NCBI GenBank assembly: GCA_900465665.1
Contig: UBJO01000088.1
Span: forward strand, 1-36,019
DNA length: 36,019 bases
Direction of reading: 5' to 3'
Source: Hyphomicrobiales bacterium
Lineage (GTDB): Bacteria; Pseudomonadota; Alphaproteobacteria; Rhizobiales; Rhizobiaceae
Under the pieces are notes generated by a model, which saw only the letters and a program-made list of their open reading frames with translations, had not been told where the DNA came from and ran no database searches. The position numbers and the translations under genes were made by a program. Positions 10,351 through 20,261 of the stretch are shown here, in pieces; position 1 is the stretch's first letter, and every line of letters starts with the position of its first letter.

Positions 10351-10458
10351 ATGTGGGATTGGTTCCCGATCATCTTCTTTCCGCTCAAGATCATCGTGCT
10401 CGGCACGGGCATGTTCTTCGCCATCAAGTGGCACCGCGATCAAGAGAAGAACAAGTAG
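10351..10458 (+). CDS. 35-residue single-span membrane peptide
   Basis: Begins MWDWFPIIFFPLKIIVLG: one hydrophobic span (about residues 5-26) followed by a charged tail (KWHRDQEKNK). The frame is open further upstream, but the peptide start at 10351 gives a compact membrane protein. The pattern, with tryptophan/phenylalanine at the front and a short basic tail, resembles tiny proteins often annotated as hypothetical in Rhizobium genomes, though I cannot name it. No strong Shine-Dalgarno is visible. It converges with the GGDEF gene, 30 nt apart. Confidence 0.5.
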   Translation: MWDWFPIIFFPLKIIVLGTGMFFAIKWHRDQEKNK

Positions 10459-10488
10459 CAAGGGCGGCGGACGGTAAGCGCCCGCCGG

Positions 10489-11931
10489 CTACGCCCTAGC
10501 CACCGCGCGCGCCAGATCGTTCGCGGTCGCCGAAACCACGTTCCCTCGGCCAGTTCCCTTTGCCTGATAGAGCGCATGGTCCGCGCGTCGCAGAGACTCT
10601 TCGCAGCTCTCGCCGCTCCCGTTCGTGACTTCCGCTATTCCAAAGGATGCACCGATCACCACTTTGCCGGCCGAAAGAAGATACGGCTGCGAAAGGATCG
10701 AGGACAGGCGGCGGCAGTGCCATTCGGCGTCGGCGAGCGAGATATGCGGCATGAGGACGGCAAATTCGTCTCCGCCCAATCGGAATACGACGTCGTCCTC
10801 CTTGCATCCGCCCTGAAGACGGGCACCAACCTGCTGGAGCAACTCGTCGCCTGCCGCATGCCCGTGTCTGTCGTTCACGGATTTGAAGCCGTCGAGATCG
10901 ATGCAGACCACCGTTAGCGGGCGAGCCGCGCCTAGTCTCGCGAATTCCGGCGCAAGCAACGACCTGTTCGCCAGGCCGGTGAGGAAATCATGCGTCGCGG
11001 CATGGCGCATCTGCTTCTCGGATTCCAGGATCGAAGAAATCGCCTTCCTCGAAAGCCGCAGCGAAAACAGACCGCCGAAAATGAGAACCACGGTCACCAC
11101 GACGGCCAGCGGCAGCGATTGCCGAAGCAGGTCCTTGGCCGGCGTGGGCGATCTCCATGAGAGCACCTCGGTCTCACCATCAGGTCGCGTCGCTATTTCC
11201 ACGCGCGCCCGGTCGGCGCCAACCGTATTGAGCGGACCAACGGTCGCATCGTCGAGAACGAAACGATTGCCCAGGAATTCGGGCAGGCTGCCGGCGATCG
11301 GCACGGCTGATACGAGGATCGGCGCCCGGCTCCCGCGCGGTACGGATGTCTTGAAGTCCGATTGAAAGAGGCTTGCGGTGAGCAGAACCGCATCATTGTT
11401 GACGACCTCGACCCTGCTGAAGGCGATGGGGTTGGGAATTCCCTCGGGCCGCGGCTTTGCCTCCTCGGACCTGACGCGTTCGACAAGGGTGCGAGCATCG
11501 CCGACGATGACCTCAGGCCCGCGCACGAAGAATGCTCGATCCTTGATCTCGTCGGCGGTTCTTGAATAGATGAGAGTGTCGTCGTGGTTGAGGATCGCGG
11601 CAAAACGCGTCCTTGATGTTCCGATCAACGACTGCCCGATGTTCCGGTCGGCCCATTCGAAATCGAATGTGTTGTCGAGTTTGGCGATTGATTCATCCCA
11701 GATCGTCCAGGCTGTCAGCGCGAACTCGAGGTCGGATGTCCAGACCGCGATGTTGCGTTTGACCAAGGTCTCCTGGCGCTGGCGGCTCTCGGCATCCAGC
11801 CGGGCAACGCCGAACGACGGGATTGCCGCCAACCCCGCTATGACGATCGCCGTGAGAATGAGAGCCGGTCCTACCAGCTTGAGATGGGTGAAGCGTGTCG
11901 TCACTTTGGCATCCTGGTCTTTTGTAGACAC
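10489..11931 (-). CDS. CHASE4-GGDEF diguanylate cyclase, membrane bound
   Basis: Predicted enzyme making cyclic di-GMP from two GTP, with external sensing. In the 480 aa: membrane span at about 19-40; an extracytoplasmic CHASE4-type sensor (about 45-265, with the characteristic WTIWDES at 75-81); a second span at about 272-292; and a GGDEF domain (about 310-465). The signature GGDEF (386-390) and FKSVNDRHGHAAGD are intact, so catalysis is expected. The product-inhibition site RxxD is degenerate (KEDD), which suggests weak or absent feedback inhibition. No EAL domain is attached. The start is a GTG; a clear Shine-Dalgarno is lacking. It is a lone gene between the membrane peptide and tamB. Confidence 0.93.
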   Translation of the reverse strand: MSTKDQDAKVTTRFTHLKLVGPALILTAIVIAGLAAIPSFGVARLDAESRQRQETLVKRNIAVWTSDLEFALTAWTIWDESIAKLDNTFDFEWADRNIGQSLIGTSRTRFAAILNHDDTLIYSRTADEIKDRAFFVRGPEVIVGDARTLVERVRSEEAKPRPEGIPNPIAFSRVEVVNNDAVLLTASLFQSDFKTSVPRGSRAPILVSAVPIAGSLPEFLGNRFVLDDATVGPLNTVGADRARVEIATRPDGETEVLSWRSPTPAKDLLRQSLPLAVVVTVVLIFGGLFSLRLSRKAISSILESEKQMRHAATHDFLTGLANRSLLAPEFARLGAARPLTVVCIDLDGFKSVNDRHGHAAGDELLQQVGARLQGGCKEDDVVFRLGGDEFAVLMPHISLADAEWHCRRLSSILSQPYLLSAGKVVIGASFGIAEVTNGSGESCEESLRRADHALYQAKGTGRGNVVSATANDLARAVARA

Positions 11932-12043
11932 AGGTAGCTTCCGCCAGTTTCGGTTGCGTTATCGCAAAGCGCTTTTTGGTGAGCGCGGTTAATATCCCGT
12001 TTGCATCGCTCGATAGACTGGGAGAGGGCCTAGGCCCCCACCC

Positions 12044-15000
12044 TCAATATTCCTTCTCGTACACAACGCCCGCCTCCCCGGCACCATTGGCGCCGGCCGC
12101 CCCGCGCAGCTTCACGCCGCGCCCGACATCGAGGTTGATGATCGCCTTGGCGCCGTCCTTGGTGTTCTGCTGCAGCTCGATATAGGTGCGCTCGTTGAGA
12201 TAGCGGCCGACGCCGACATTGGTCTGGCCGTTGGCATCGGTGCTGATATCGAAATCGTCGACGCCCAGCTGGTTGCGCAATCCCTGGAACAGCGAGGTCG
12301 AGCGACCGCCCGCAAGCTGGCTGACGGCATCGGCGAGCTGGGCGATCTGGATCGCCGAGAGCTTCGACATCGATTGCCCGAAGATCAGCTGCGCCAGCAC
12401 TTCGTCCTGCGGCAGCGCCGGCGAGGAGGAGAAGGTGATAGCGGGGTCGGTCGCCAGCCCCGCCACATCGACGGTCAGCGTCGTCGTTCCCGAGGTCGAG
12501 GTCGCCGCCATCTGCAGCGCCGGCGTCAGATCGCCGGCAAAGGTGATGCGGCTCTTGTCGGAGAAGTCGAGACGACGGTTGAGGATGGTGAGACGCCCGC
12601 GACGCATGGTGAAGCCGCCGGAAACCACAGGCACGGACGCCGTGCCCCGAATGGTCACGCTCCCGCCGAGCTCGGCGTCGATCCCGCGTCCGCGCACGAA
12701 GATCTGCGAGGGTGCATCGACCTGGATGTCGAGATTGAGCGTGCTCGACTTGCCCCTGGCACCTTCCTGCGTCGTGTCGCGCATCTGGGCGAGAACGGCC
12801 TTCGGCGCATTCTTGTGGCGGATATCGATCTCGCGCAGCGAGGTCGGAAGCTTCTCCGGAACGGTGATCGAGGCCTTCTCGAGCGTAAGCTTGCCGTTCA
12901 GCGTCGGATTGGCAAGAAGCGGCCCGCGCAGCCCGATCGTGCCGTCAACCGTTGCAACGACAAGAGTGCCGTCGACATAGACCGCCTTGTTGAGCCTGAC
13001 GTCGATATTGGCAGGGAAGTTCGCCGCCGGCTGAATGCCGACATCGCCGGTCACCGCGATATTGCCGCCACTTGCAAGCTGCCCGGTCAGGCGCGAGATC
13101 ACCGCGCGCTGCCCGTCGAAGCGGATATCGGCCGTCAGGCTGTTGATCTCAAGATTGCGCCGGACGTCGATGACCTTGGCGCCGCTGGTGGCGACCGTTC
13201 CGTTGACCACGGGCGCCGCCGCGGTGCCGCCGACCTGCAGATTGAAATTGGCGTTGCCTTCCGCGACGAACCCTTGCGCGGCGAGCTGCGCGCCGAGAAC
13301 GGCAAACGGCAGGTTGCCGGAAAAGCGCATGTCGAGCGCCCGGTTGCCTGAAATGGCGAGGTTCCCGCCGCCCCGCAGCGACAGACCGGCATCGCCGGTA
13401 ACCGTCGTATCGATGGTAAGCCGGCCCGAAGCGAGCTTGCCGTTTGCACCGATCGCAAGCGGCGAGACGCCGGCGCCGCGCGTCTGGCTGGTCGCGGCAT
13501 TGCGCCAATCGAGCTTGAAGTCGACATCCGGCATTGGCAGCTTGCCTGACGCAGCGACCGTGCCGGAGATGTTGCCCTCGGCGGCAAGCCCCGGAACGAA
13601 GGCGTTGGCCAGCCCCGCCGGCAGGTTCGATATATCGGCCTTCACGGCAAGCGATTGCGCATTGGCGCCCGCGACCACGAAGTTGCCCGCCGCCTTCAGC
13701 GCTACGTTGTTGCCGGTAAGATTGGCGGTGAAGTCGAGCTTGTTGTCGGCGAGCTTGCCATTGGCATTGGCGGACAGCGAACCGACGCCCGCGGCTCGCG
13801 TCTGCGTCGTCGCCGCGTTCTTCCAATCGAGATTGAAGTCGATGACGGGATTGGCAGGCGTCCCTGATGTCTTTGCCCGACCCGAAATCGTGCCTTCGGC
13901 GCCAAGGCCCGGCACGAAGCCATTGACAAGGCTCGCCGGCAGGTCGGTGATATCGGCATCGACGGAAAGCCCCTGAATATTGGCGCCAACGAGCGCCGCC
14001 GTCCCCTTGGCCTTAAGCAATGTCTTGCTGTTGCTGGCCAGATTGGCGTCGAAATTGATCTTGTTGTCGGCGAACTTACCCGTCGCGTCGAGGCTGAGCG
14101 CCGAAAGGTTGGCGCTCTTGGTCTGCCGCGTCGTCGCGTTCGCCCAGTTGAGCTTGAAATCGACCGATGGCAGCGGCAGCGCGCCGGAAACCTTGGCCGT
14201 CCCCGAGATCATGCCGCCGGCATCGAGATCGGGCACGAAGCTGCTGACAAGTGCTGCCGGCAGGTTGTTGAGCGTCGCATTGGCCTCGATCGTCGTCGGC
14301 TTGGTCCCTTCGATCCCGATCTTGCCCGCCGCCTCCAGCGCCGCACCGGCCTGACCATCGAGCTTGGTGGTGAAGTCGAGCACCTTATCCTCAAGCGCTC
14401 CCTTCAGCGCCAGCGCCATGGCTGGCAGCTTCGCCGCCTTCGTCTGGCTGGTCGCGACATCGGCCCATGCGAGATCGAAGCTGGCCTTCGGCTGCTGCAG
14501 CGTGCCGGATGCCGAAGCGGTGCCGGAAATCGTGCCACTGGCGCCGAGCCCATCGACGAAGCCATTGGCGAGCCCGGCCGGAACTCCGCTCAACGTCGCA
14601 TCGACCTTGAGATCGCCGATCGCCGAACCTTGAAGCTTGAGATTACCCGCCGCCTTCACCGACATGCCGCCGGTGGCCGAGACGTTGCTGTCGAAGGTGA
14701 GCGTGTTGTCCGTAAACGTCCCGTTCACCGAAGCACCGACGCCCGAAAGGCCGGCCGCCTTGATCTGCCTGGTCGAGGCGTTCTTCCAATCCAGCTGGAA
14801 CTGGGCGGCCGGCATCGGCAGCTTGCCGGATGCGCCGAAGCTTCCCGATATCATGCCCTGCGCGGCCAGATCGGGCATGAAGGCGTTGGCGAGCGCTGCC
14901 GGAATATTGGCAAGCGTGCCGTCCACCTTCAGCGTCTGCGCTTCATTGCCGGTGACGACGAAGCTGCCATCGGCCTTGATGGCAAACCCGCCGCTGCCGC

Positions 15001-18000
15001 CGGCATTCGCATTGAAATTGAGAATGTTGTTTTCGAGCTTGCCGCTCGCCGTCAGCCCGAGCGAGGAAAGCTTGGCGACCTTGGTCTGGCTGGTGGCCGC
15101 GTTTTTCCAGTTCAGCTTGAAATCGAGCGCCGGCGCCGGAAGCTTGCCCGAGGCGGTGACGCTGCCGGTGATGGCGCCTTCGGCGTTGAGCCCAGGCACG
15201 AAGGCATTGGCCAATCCGGCCGGAATGTTGACGATATCGGCATCGACCTGCAGCGACTGCGCATTCGGCCCTGCGGTGACGAAATTGCCGGCGGCCTTCA
15301 GCGAAACACCGCCCTTGCCGCTCAGATCCGTTTTGAAATCGAGCTTGTTATCCGCGAACTTGCCATCTGCGCCGATCGAAAGCGCGGAAAGCCCGGCGCC
15401 CTTTGTCTGGCTGGTCGCGGCGTTCTTCCAATCGAGCGTGAAATCGGCCACGGGTGCCGCCGGCGTGCCCGACACCGCGACCTTGCCCGAGATCGCGCCC
15501 GCGGCATCGAGATCGGGCACGAAGCTGTTGGCAAGGCTTGCCGGCAGTTGCTTGACCACGGCATTGATATCGAGCGCTTGCCCGGCCGAGCCGGTCACGT
15601 TGATCGCGCCGTCACCGGTCTTGATCTCAAGACCATCGAGCGTCACCGTGCCATCAGTGATCGACAGCTGCGACGGCGCGGCGAGATCCACCGCAATATC
15701 GTGCGGCTTGGCCGAGAAGCGGTCGAGCTGAACGAGCGTCGTGCCGGCATTGGTTTCGACACCGCCGCCCGCCACCAGCGGGTGGTTGTCGTAATAGCCG
15801 TCGAGGCTGAAATTCGTGCGGTTTCCGAGCTGCGTGAAGTTCACCGCCAGGCTGTCGATCTTGTTGGTGCCGGAGGCGACCTCGTCGGCCTTGATCGCTC
15901 CCGTTGCCGCAAACGCCGAGAGATCGGTGACGGTGACATCGACATTGGGGCTGACGATCGCGAAGTTGCCCTGCTTCAGGCCACTGCCCGTCGCCGCCAC
16001 CTTCAGCCCGATCTTGCCTGAAACGTCGGTAATATCGACCGATCCCTTGAGATCGCCCTCCGCCTTCTGGCCGGCCAGCGCCGCAATCAGGCTGAGGTCG
16101 GGCAGGTCGAATGTCAGCGCGCCTGTCGGCGCGAAGCTCTCGGAGAGAGCGACGTGACCGGTCAGGCTGTTGTTGCCGACATTGGCCTTGATCGACGGCA
16201 GCGTCGTCTGCCCGCCCTCGGACAACACGTCGGTGCTGATATCGATCGCCTGGCCATCGATCTTGCCGGTCGCCTTCACCTGCGCCTTGGGCGCCTTCGG
16301 ATCGGCGGTCGCGTTGAGCGCGACAGCGAGATCGCTCAGCCCGCGCCCGGCCATGTCGATCGCGGGAGCGTTGAGATTGGCCGAAAGCGCCAGCGCGGAA
16401 AGATCGCCGCCGGCCTTCAGGCTGTAGGTCACGGCGCCCGAGGCCGTATCGAGCAGCGGCTTGATATCGGGCACGCGGCCGGCAAGCGTTGCATCGAGCG
16501 TCGTGCCGTCGAGGACGATATTGCCCGTCGCGACCGTGAGGTCCGACTTGATGCTGAGGTTCGACAGATTGATCTTGTCGGGAATGGTGCCCGCCACTTG
16601 GCTTTCGATCGTGACAGGCGTCTTGAACCGCGCAGCGACGGCCGGCGGCATTGCCGGCGGCTCGACGGTCAGCTTGGCATTACCGGTCAGCGAATTGTCG
16701 GTGAGCTGATACGCACCGTTGAGGCTGGCATTCGCCGAGGCGCTTTCGATCGTCGCGCCATTGAAGCCGATCGCGGCCGGCGAGATCTGCAGCGGCAGAA
16801 CGATCGTCACAGGCCCCTGTACCGCCCGGTTGATATCGGGATTGGCGAAGGTCATGTCGCCGGCGACAAGGCGGATCTGCACCGCGCCGGAGCGGCCGCT
16901 GAGATTGAAGTTGTCGCTCTTGGCGGTCAGCTTCACATTGCCGATCGTTGCCTGCGGCAGCACGGCGGTGTCGAGCGAGGCGCTGGCATTCAGCCGCGAC
17001 GCCTTGGCGTCCCCCGTCAGCGCCAGATTGACGCCCGTGATCATGAACCGCGCTTCGCCTTCAGCCAGCGGCCAGCGGAAATCGACCGGCCCGGATGTCC
17101 CTAGCAGATTGGCGTTCAGGCTGTTCTTGCCCTTCGGATCCAGCGTACCGGAGGCGGCGATCACGACGGCGCCAGTCGCAACGTTGCCGGTCTGAATATC
17201 GATCTTGCCGGCATTGTCGAAATTGGCCGCGAGATCGATGTTCGTCTGTCCGGCGAAAAGCGGCCGGAATGCCGCCGGCATCAGCGAGCTCAGATCGCCG
17301 CCGCCCTTGATCTCGACATGATGCAGAGCCTGGTCCGGCGTCAGCGTGTGATGCGCCTCGATCGCGGCGCGCTGCTGGCCATCGAGCGAGGCCTGCAACT
17401 TGGCTTTCCAGTCGGAGATCGGGCCATCGCCATTGAGGCTGATCTCGACGGCCGGATTGTTCGGCAAGGCGAGCACGCCGGCGAGCAACCCACCCTTCGG
17501 CTCGTTGAGCTTGGCCTTGACCGTAAGCTGGCTGTTTTCAGGCAGAAAGGCGACGTCGGCCGTCAGCTTGGCATCCGGCACGTCGTGGCGGTGAACCGTG
17601 ATATTTGCATCGCCACCCTTTGAATCGGCGCGTACGCTGCCATCGGCCGAGAGCGTGAAGGCGCGCCCGATAAGGGGCTGCGACAGGCTGATCTTCGGCA
17701 GCGAGATCTGATCGATATCGATCTTGATCGGCAGCGAGAACCCGCCGCCGGCTTCCCCTTCGGCGGCCGGCCGCGACGGCAATGTGCGGACGGGCTTACG
17801 CAGAACGCGGATAGCATCAGCCTCCAGGCGCGTCGCATGGAAGCGCCCGGTAAACAACGCCAGCGGATTCCAGTTGATCGACAGGCCGTCGACATCGGCA
17901 AACGTTCCGCGCGTATCCGACAGCACGATGCGGGTGGCGCCGAGGCCGCCGGTCAGCAGCCCCTGCGGGTCCATCACGCGAATGGTCATGTCGCGGTTGG

Positions 18001-18154
18001 AGATCGTCGACGTCACCTTGTCTACGAGAATGCGGGCGCCGAAGCCGGTGAAGCCGAAGATGCCGATGGCCACGGCAAGCAGGATGACGAGAACGCCGGC
18101 TCCGTAACCGAGCAGTCGTGCAATCCACTTGAAGATGTTCGTCAGCGTAAGCAT
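12044..18154 (-). CDS. tamB: TamB, translocation and assembly module inner-membrane component, repeat-expanded
   Basis: Very large (2036 aa) envelope protein that partners TamA; the family forms a beta-rich hydrophobic groove spanning the periplasm and is implicated in outer-membrane protein assembly and phospholipid transport. An N-terminal signal anchor lies at about 15-36, then long AsmA-like repetitive beta structure, and the conserved TamB C-terminal (DUF490) domain ending GEAGVVYEKEY. E. coli TamB is about 1260 aa, so this one is much longer, partly because of about seven tandem repeats of roughly 107 aa (about residues 865-1600; separate entry). The gene starts 62 nt after tamA in the same direction, as expected for an operon. 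Confidence 0.95.
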   Translation of the reverse strand: MLTLTNIFKWIARLLGYGAGVLVILLAVAIGIFGFTGFGARILVDKVTSTISNRDMTIRVMDPQGLLTGGLGATRIVLSDTRGTFADVDGLSINWNPLALFTGRFHATRLEADAIRVLRKPVRTLPSRPAAEGEAGGGFSLPIKIDIDQISLPKISLSQPLIGRAFTLSADGSVRADSKGGDANITVHRHDVPDAKLTADVAFLPENSQLTVKAKLNEPKGGLLAGVLALPNNPAVEISLNGDGPISDWKAKLQASLDGQQRAAIEAHHTLTPDQALHHVEIKGGGDLSSLMPAAFRPLFAGQTNIDLAANFDNAGKIDIQTGNVATGAVVIAASGTLDPKGKNSLNANLLGTSGPVDFRWPLAEGEARFMITGVNLALTGDAKASRLNASASLDTAVLPQATIGNVKLTAKSDNFNLSGRSGAVQIRLVAGDMTFANPDINRAVQGPVTIVLPLQISPAAIGFNGATIESASANASLNGAYQLTDNSLTGNAKLTVEPPAMPPAVAARFKTPVTIESQVAGTIPDKINLSNLSIKSDLTVATGNIVLDGTTLDATLAGRVPDIKPLLDTASGAVTYSLKAGGDLSALALSANLNAPAIDMAGRGLSDLAVALNATADPKAPKAQVKATGKIDGQAIDISTDVLSEGGQTTLPSIKANVGNNSLTGHVALSESFAPTGALTFDLPDLSLIAALAGQKAEGDLKGSVDITDVSGKIGLKVAATGSGLKQGNFAIVSPNVDVTVTDLSAFAATGAIKADEVASGTNKIDSLAVNFTQLGNRTNFSLDGYYDNHPLVAGGGVETNAGTTLVQLDRFSAKPHDIAVDLAAPSQLSITDGTVTLDGLEIKTGDGAINVTGSAGQALDINAVVKQLPASLANSFVPDLDAAGAISGKVAVSGTPAAPVADFTLDWKNAATSQTKGAGLSALSIGADGKFADNKLDFKTDLSGKGGVSLKAAGNFVTAGPNAQSLQVDADIVNIPAGLANAFVPGLNAEGAITGSVTASGKLPAPALDFKLNWKNAATSQTKVAKLSSLGLTASGKLENNILNFNANAGGSGGFAIKADGSFVVTGNEAQTLKVDGTLANIPAALANAFMPDLAAQGMISGSFGASGKLPMPAAQFQLDWKNASTRQIKAAGLSGVGASVNGTFTDNTLTFDSNVSATGGMSVKAAGNLKLQGSAIGDLKVDATLSGVPAGLANGFVDGLGASGTISGTASASGTLQQPKASFDLAWADVATSQTKAAKLPAMALALKGALEDKVLDFTTKLDGQAGAALEAAGKIGIEGTKPTTIEANATLNNLPAALVSSFVPDLDAGGMISGTAKVSGALPLPSVDFKLNWANATTRQTKSANLSALSLDATGKFADNKINFDANLASNSKTLLKAKGTAALVGANIQGLSVDADITDLPASLVNGFVPGLGAEGTISGRAKTSGTPANPVIDFNLDWKNAATTQTRAAGVGSLSANANGKLADNKLDFTANLTGNNVALKAAGNFVVAGANAQSLAVKADISNLPAGLANAFVPGLAAEGNISGTVAASGKLPMPDVDFKLDWRNAATSQTRGAGVSPLAIGANGKLASGRLTIDTTVTGDAGLSLRGGGNLAISGNRALDMRFSGNLPFAVLGAQLAAQGFVAEGNANFNLQVGGTAAAPVVNGTVATSGAKVIDVRRNLEINSLTADIRFDGQRAVISRLTGQLASGGNIAVTGDVGIQPAANFPANIDVRLNKAVYVDGTLVVATVDGTIGLRGPLLANPTLNGKLTLEKASITVPEKLPTSLREIDIRHKNAPKAVLAQMRDTTQEGARGKSSTLNLDIQVDAPSQIFVRGRGIDAELGGSVTIRGTASVPVVSGGFTMRRGRLTILNRRLDFSDKSRITFAGDLTPALQMAATSTSGTTTLTVDVAGLATDPAITFSSSPALPQDEVLAQLIFGQSMSKLSAIQIAQLADAVSQLAGGRSTSLFQGLRNQLGVDDFDISTDANGQTNVGVGRYLNERTYIELQQNTKDGAKAIINLDVGRGVKLRGAAGANGAGEAGVVYEKEY
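13350..15560 (-). repeat. about seven tandem 107-aa (roughly 321-bp) repeats inside tamB
   Basis: Each unit contains a variant of the motif DFxLxWKNAATSQT, then a stretch like GKLADNKLDF and then NLPAxLANAFVPGLxAxGxISG. The WKNAATSQT-type motif recurs near 15430, 15110, 14790, 14470, 14150, 13830 and 13510, a spacing of about 320 nt. Protein similarity is high but the DNA copies have diverged, so the array is old and under selection, unlike a recent duplication. Boundaries are approximate. Confidence 0.85.
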
Positions 18155-18216
18155 GGACCCGGAGCTATCCCGTTTTCTGCGCGGCTATCGCAATCTCGCT
18201 GCGAGCCTGAACCTCG

Positions 18217-20145
18217 TTAGAACGACTGGCCGATGCCAGCGTAAATGCCGTAATCCGTCCCACCCTCGAACTTGTTGAGGGGAACGGCGAAATCAAGCCG
18301 GATCGGCCCGAATGGGGTGGCGTAGCGCAGGCCGATACCGGCACCGGCCCTGATATCCGAAAAATCGGGCGCAACATCGGCGGAGACCACCCCGACATCG
18401 ATAAACGGCACGATGCCGATCGTATCGGTGATCTTCACGCGCGTCTCGAACGACGCCGTCATGAAGGAAGCACCACCGGTCGCTTCGTTGGCTGCGTTAT
18501 AGGGAGAAATCTCCTGATAACCGTAACCGCGCACCGAACCGCCGCCGCCGGCAAAGAAGCGGCGGGTGGCGGGAATGTTCTCAAGATCGTCGGCGCCAAG
18601 CAGGAACCCGGCCGAAAGCTTGCCGGCAAGCACGATCCGGTCTTCGGCGCCAAGGCCGTAATAACCGGAAACCGAGCCCTCGAAGGCGGAGAAGAACGTG
18701 CCGTTATAGGCTTCGTAGCTCGGCGTCACCTTACCCATCAGCCGGTAGCCCGATGTCGGGTCGAGCTTGTTGTCGCGCGCGTCGCGGTCGAACTGGAGGG
18801 GGGCCGCGAAGGTCAGGTAGGTATTGTTCCCGAACGCGTCGTCATCCTTTTCCCAGCTGACTTCGCCCGCACCGGTAAACGTGTCGGTATCGTTGAGTTC
18901 GTAGGAATAGCCGAGCGATGCCGTCACCAGCTTGGCGCTATAGGCATCGGGATTTTCGGTCTTGGCGAGAATGCTGGCGATCAGCGTCCCTGATGGCACG
19001 AAGGCGCCGGGCTTGGTGAAGGTGATACCCGCCGAAAAATCGAGATCGCCCAGCGCCGTCGCATCCCCGAGGCGGCCGACCGCGCCCTCGACGCGCAGCC
19101 CTTCCGCGCCACCGAACAGATTGCGATGGCCCCAGTAGCCATTGACGCCGAAACCGTCGATCGTCGAATACTGCGCGCCGACGCCGAAATAGCGCTGCTT
19201 GCCCTCCGACACTTCGATGATCATAGGCAGACTGCCGTCGCCGGCCAGCTGGTCGCCCTCATGAATGGTGACGCTGGAAAACACGCCAAGCGCGCGCAGC
19301 CGCTCGCCGGCCTTTCTCAGCGCCTCAGGCGAGTAGCGATCACCCTTGTTGATGCGCGAATAGCGCTCGATGAAATCCGACCGCACAGCCTTGGCACCAG
19401 TGACCCCAACCGTTCCGATCGGCGCGACCGGACCGCCCTCGGCGGCAAGCACGACGTCAACTGTATCGGTCTTGTGGTCGGCCACCACCTTGCGCGTCGT
19501 CAGCTTCGCCAGCGGCCGCCCCTCGGCCTTCAACTGCTCGACGATCTTGTCGCCGGCCTTGATGATCGTCAGCGACCCGGCCGAAGCACCAGACCCGAGA
19601 TCGTAATCGGCGGGATTGCGGTTGGCCGCATCGCCGCCGAATTGCACTTCGCGCACATGAAACACCGGCCCCGCCGCAACGCTGACATTGACGGGAACCG
19701 GGCGCGAGCGATTGAAAGTGGGGTTCGGCGGCAGGTCGTCGATATTGCGGCCATCCACGGTGATGGTCACGACACCGCCATAGCGCGCCTTTTCATAGAG
19801 AGCCGCGATCAGCCGTTCGCGATCGTCGCGCGCCTTGACGACGACGCCGAGATCGCCCGAAACCGGCTGCTCCTTGTCTCCAACCAGGCGCGAGCTGTTC
19901 TCGAGCGCCTCCTTGAGGTCGGGATCATTTGCGTCCGACGTCAGCGTCACCTCATAGCGAACGGGGTCGGGCACCTGGTTGGCGTCCGTATCGTCCTTGC
20001 CGAAGAAGTTGATCCCGAAAAGCTTGAAGGCGTAAGCATTCGACACGAGTGCCGGTGACAACGCAGTCGCCACCGCGACCATTGTCACGATGCCTGCTCG
20101 CCGATACGCAATACCCGGTTTCGGTGCCTTCCGTCTAATCTGCAT
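18217..20145 (-). CDS. tamA: TamA, Omp85-family outer-membrane assembly component
   Basis: Outer-membrane beta-barrel of the Omp85/BamA superfamily, 642 aa. A signal peptide ends near residue 40 (VSNAYA before FKLFGINFF); POTRA domains follow (about 60-320), with the hinge typical of TamA; the 16-stranded barrel takes the rest and closes with the terminal phenylalanine (YAGIGQSF) that outer-membrane proteins use for insertion. The GGSVRGYGYQE motif at about 540-550 is the VRGY/F motif of the inward-folded loop in Omp85 proteins. With tamB immediately downstream this is the standard TAM operon. The ATG at 20145 is used; no strong Shine-Dalgarno is seen. Confidence 0.95.
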   Translation of the reverse strand: MQIRRKAPKPGIAYRRAGIVTMVAVATALSPALVSNAYAFKLFGINFFGKDDTDANQVPDPVRYEVTLTSDANDPDLKEALENSSRLVGDKEQPVSGDLGVVVKARDDRERLIAALYEKARYGGVVTITVDGRNIDDLPPNPTFNRSRPVPVNVSVAAGPVFHVREVQFGGDAANRNPADYDLGSGASAGSLTIIKAGDKIVEQLKAEGRPLAKLTTRKVVADHKTDTVDVVLAAEGGPVAPIGTVGVTGAKAVRSDFIERYSRINKGDRYSPEALRKAGERLRALGVFSSVTIHEGDQLAGDGSLPMIIEVSEGKQRYFGVGAQYSTIDGFGVNGYWGHRNLFGGAEGLRVEGAVGRLGDATALGDLDFSAGITFTKPGAFVPSGTLIASILAKTENPDAYSAKLVTASLGYSYELNDTDTFTGAGEVSWEKDDDAFGNNTYLTFAAPLQFDRDARDNKLDPTSGYRLMGKVTPSYEAYNGTFFSAFEGSVSGYYGLGAEDRIVLAGKLSAGFLLGADDLENIPATRRFFAGGGGSVRGYGYQEISPYNAANEATGGASFMTASFETRVKITDTIGIVPFIDVGVVSADVAPDFSDIRAGAGIGLRYATPFGPIRLDFAVPLNKFEGGTDYGIYAGIGQSF

Positions 20146-20261
20146 CCGCCGCTTTTTGGTTACACTGGATTTAAGCTCTGCGCCCCCCGGCCTGATGCGA
20201 CCTTAGCGGCAAAATTCATTTTGTTGTACCGTTTTAAACCGCATGATTGCTGATTTAGCGG

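Noticed and set aside
10441..10500. terminator between the 35-aa peptide and the GGDEF gene
   Set aside because: GC-rich self-complementary bases exist but no clean stem with T tract on either strand.
12010..12045. terminator hairpin after tamB around GGGCCTAGGCCC
   Set aside because: The palindrome leaves no room for a loop and is not followed by T residues on the minus strand.
14630..16021. 463-aa plus-strand open frame opposite tamB
   Set aside because: Antisense shadow with repeats that mirror those in TamB; no start signal.
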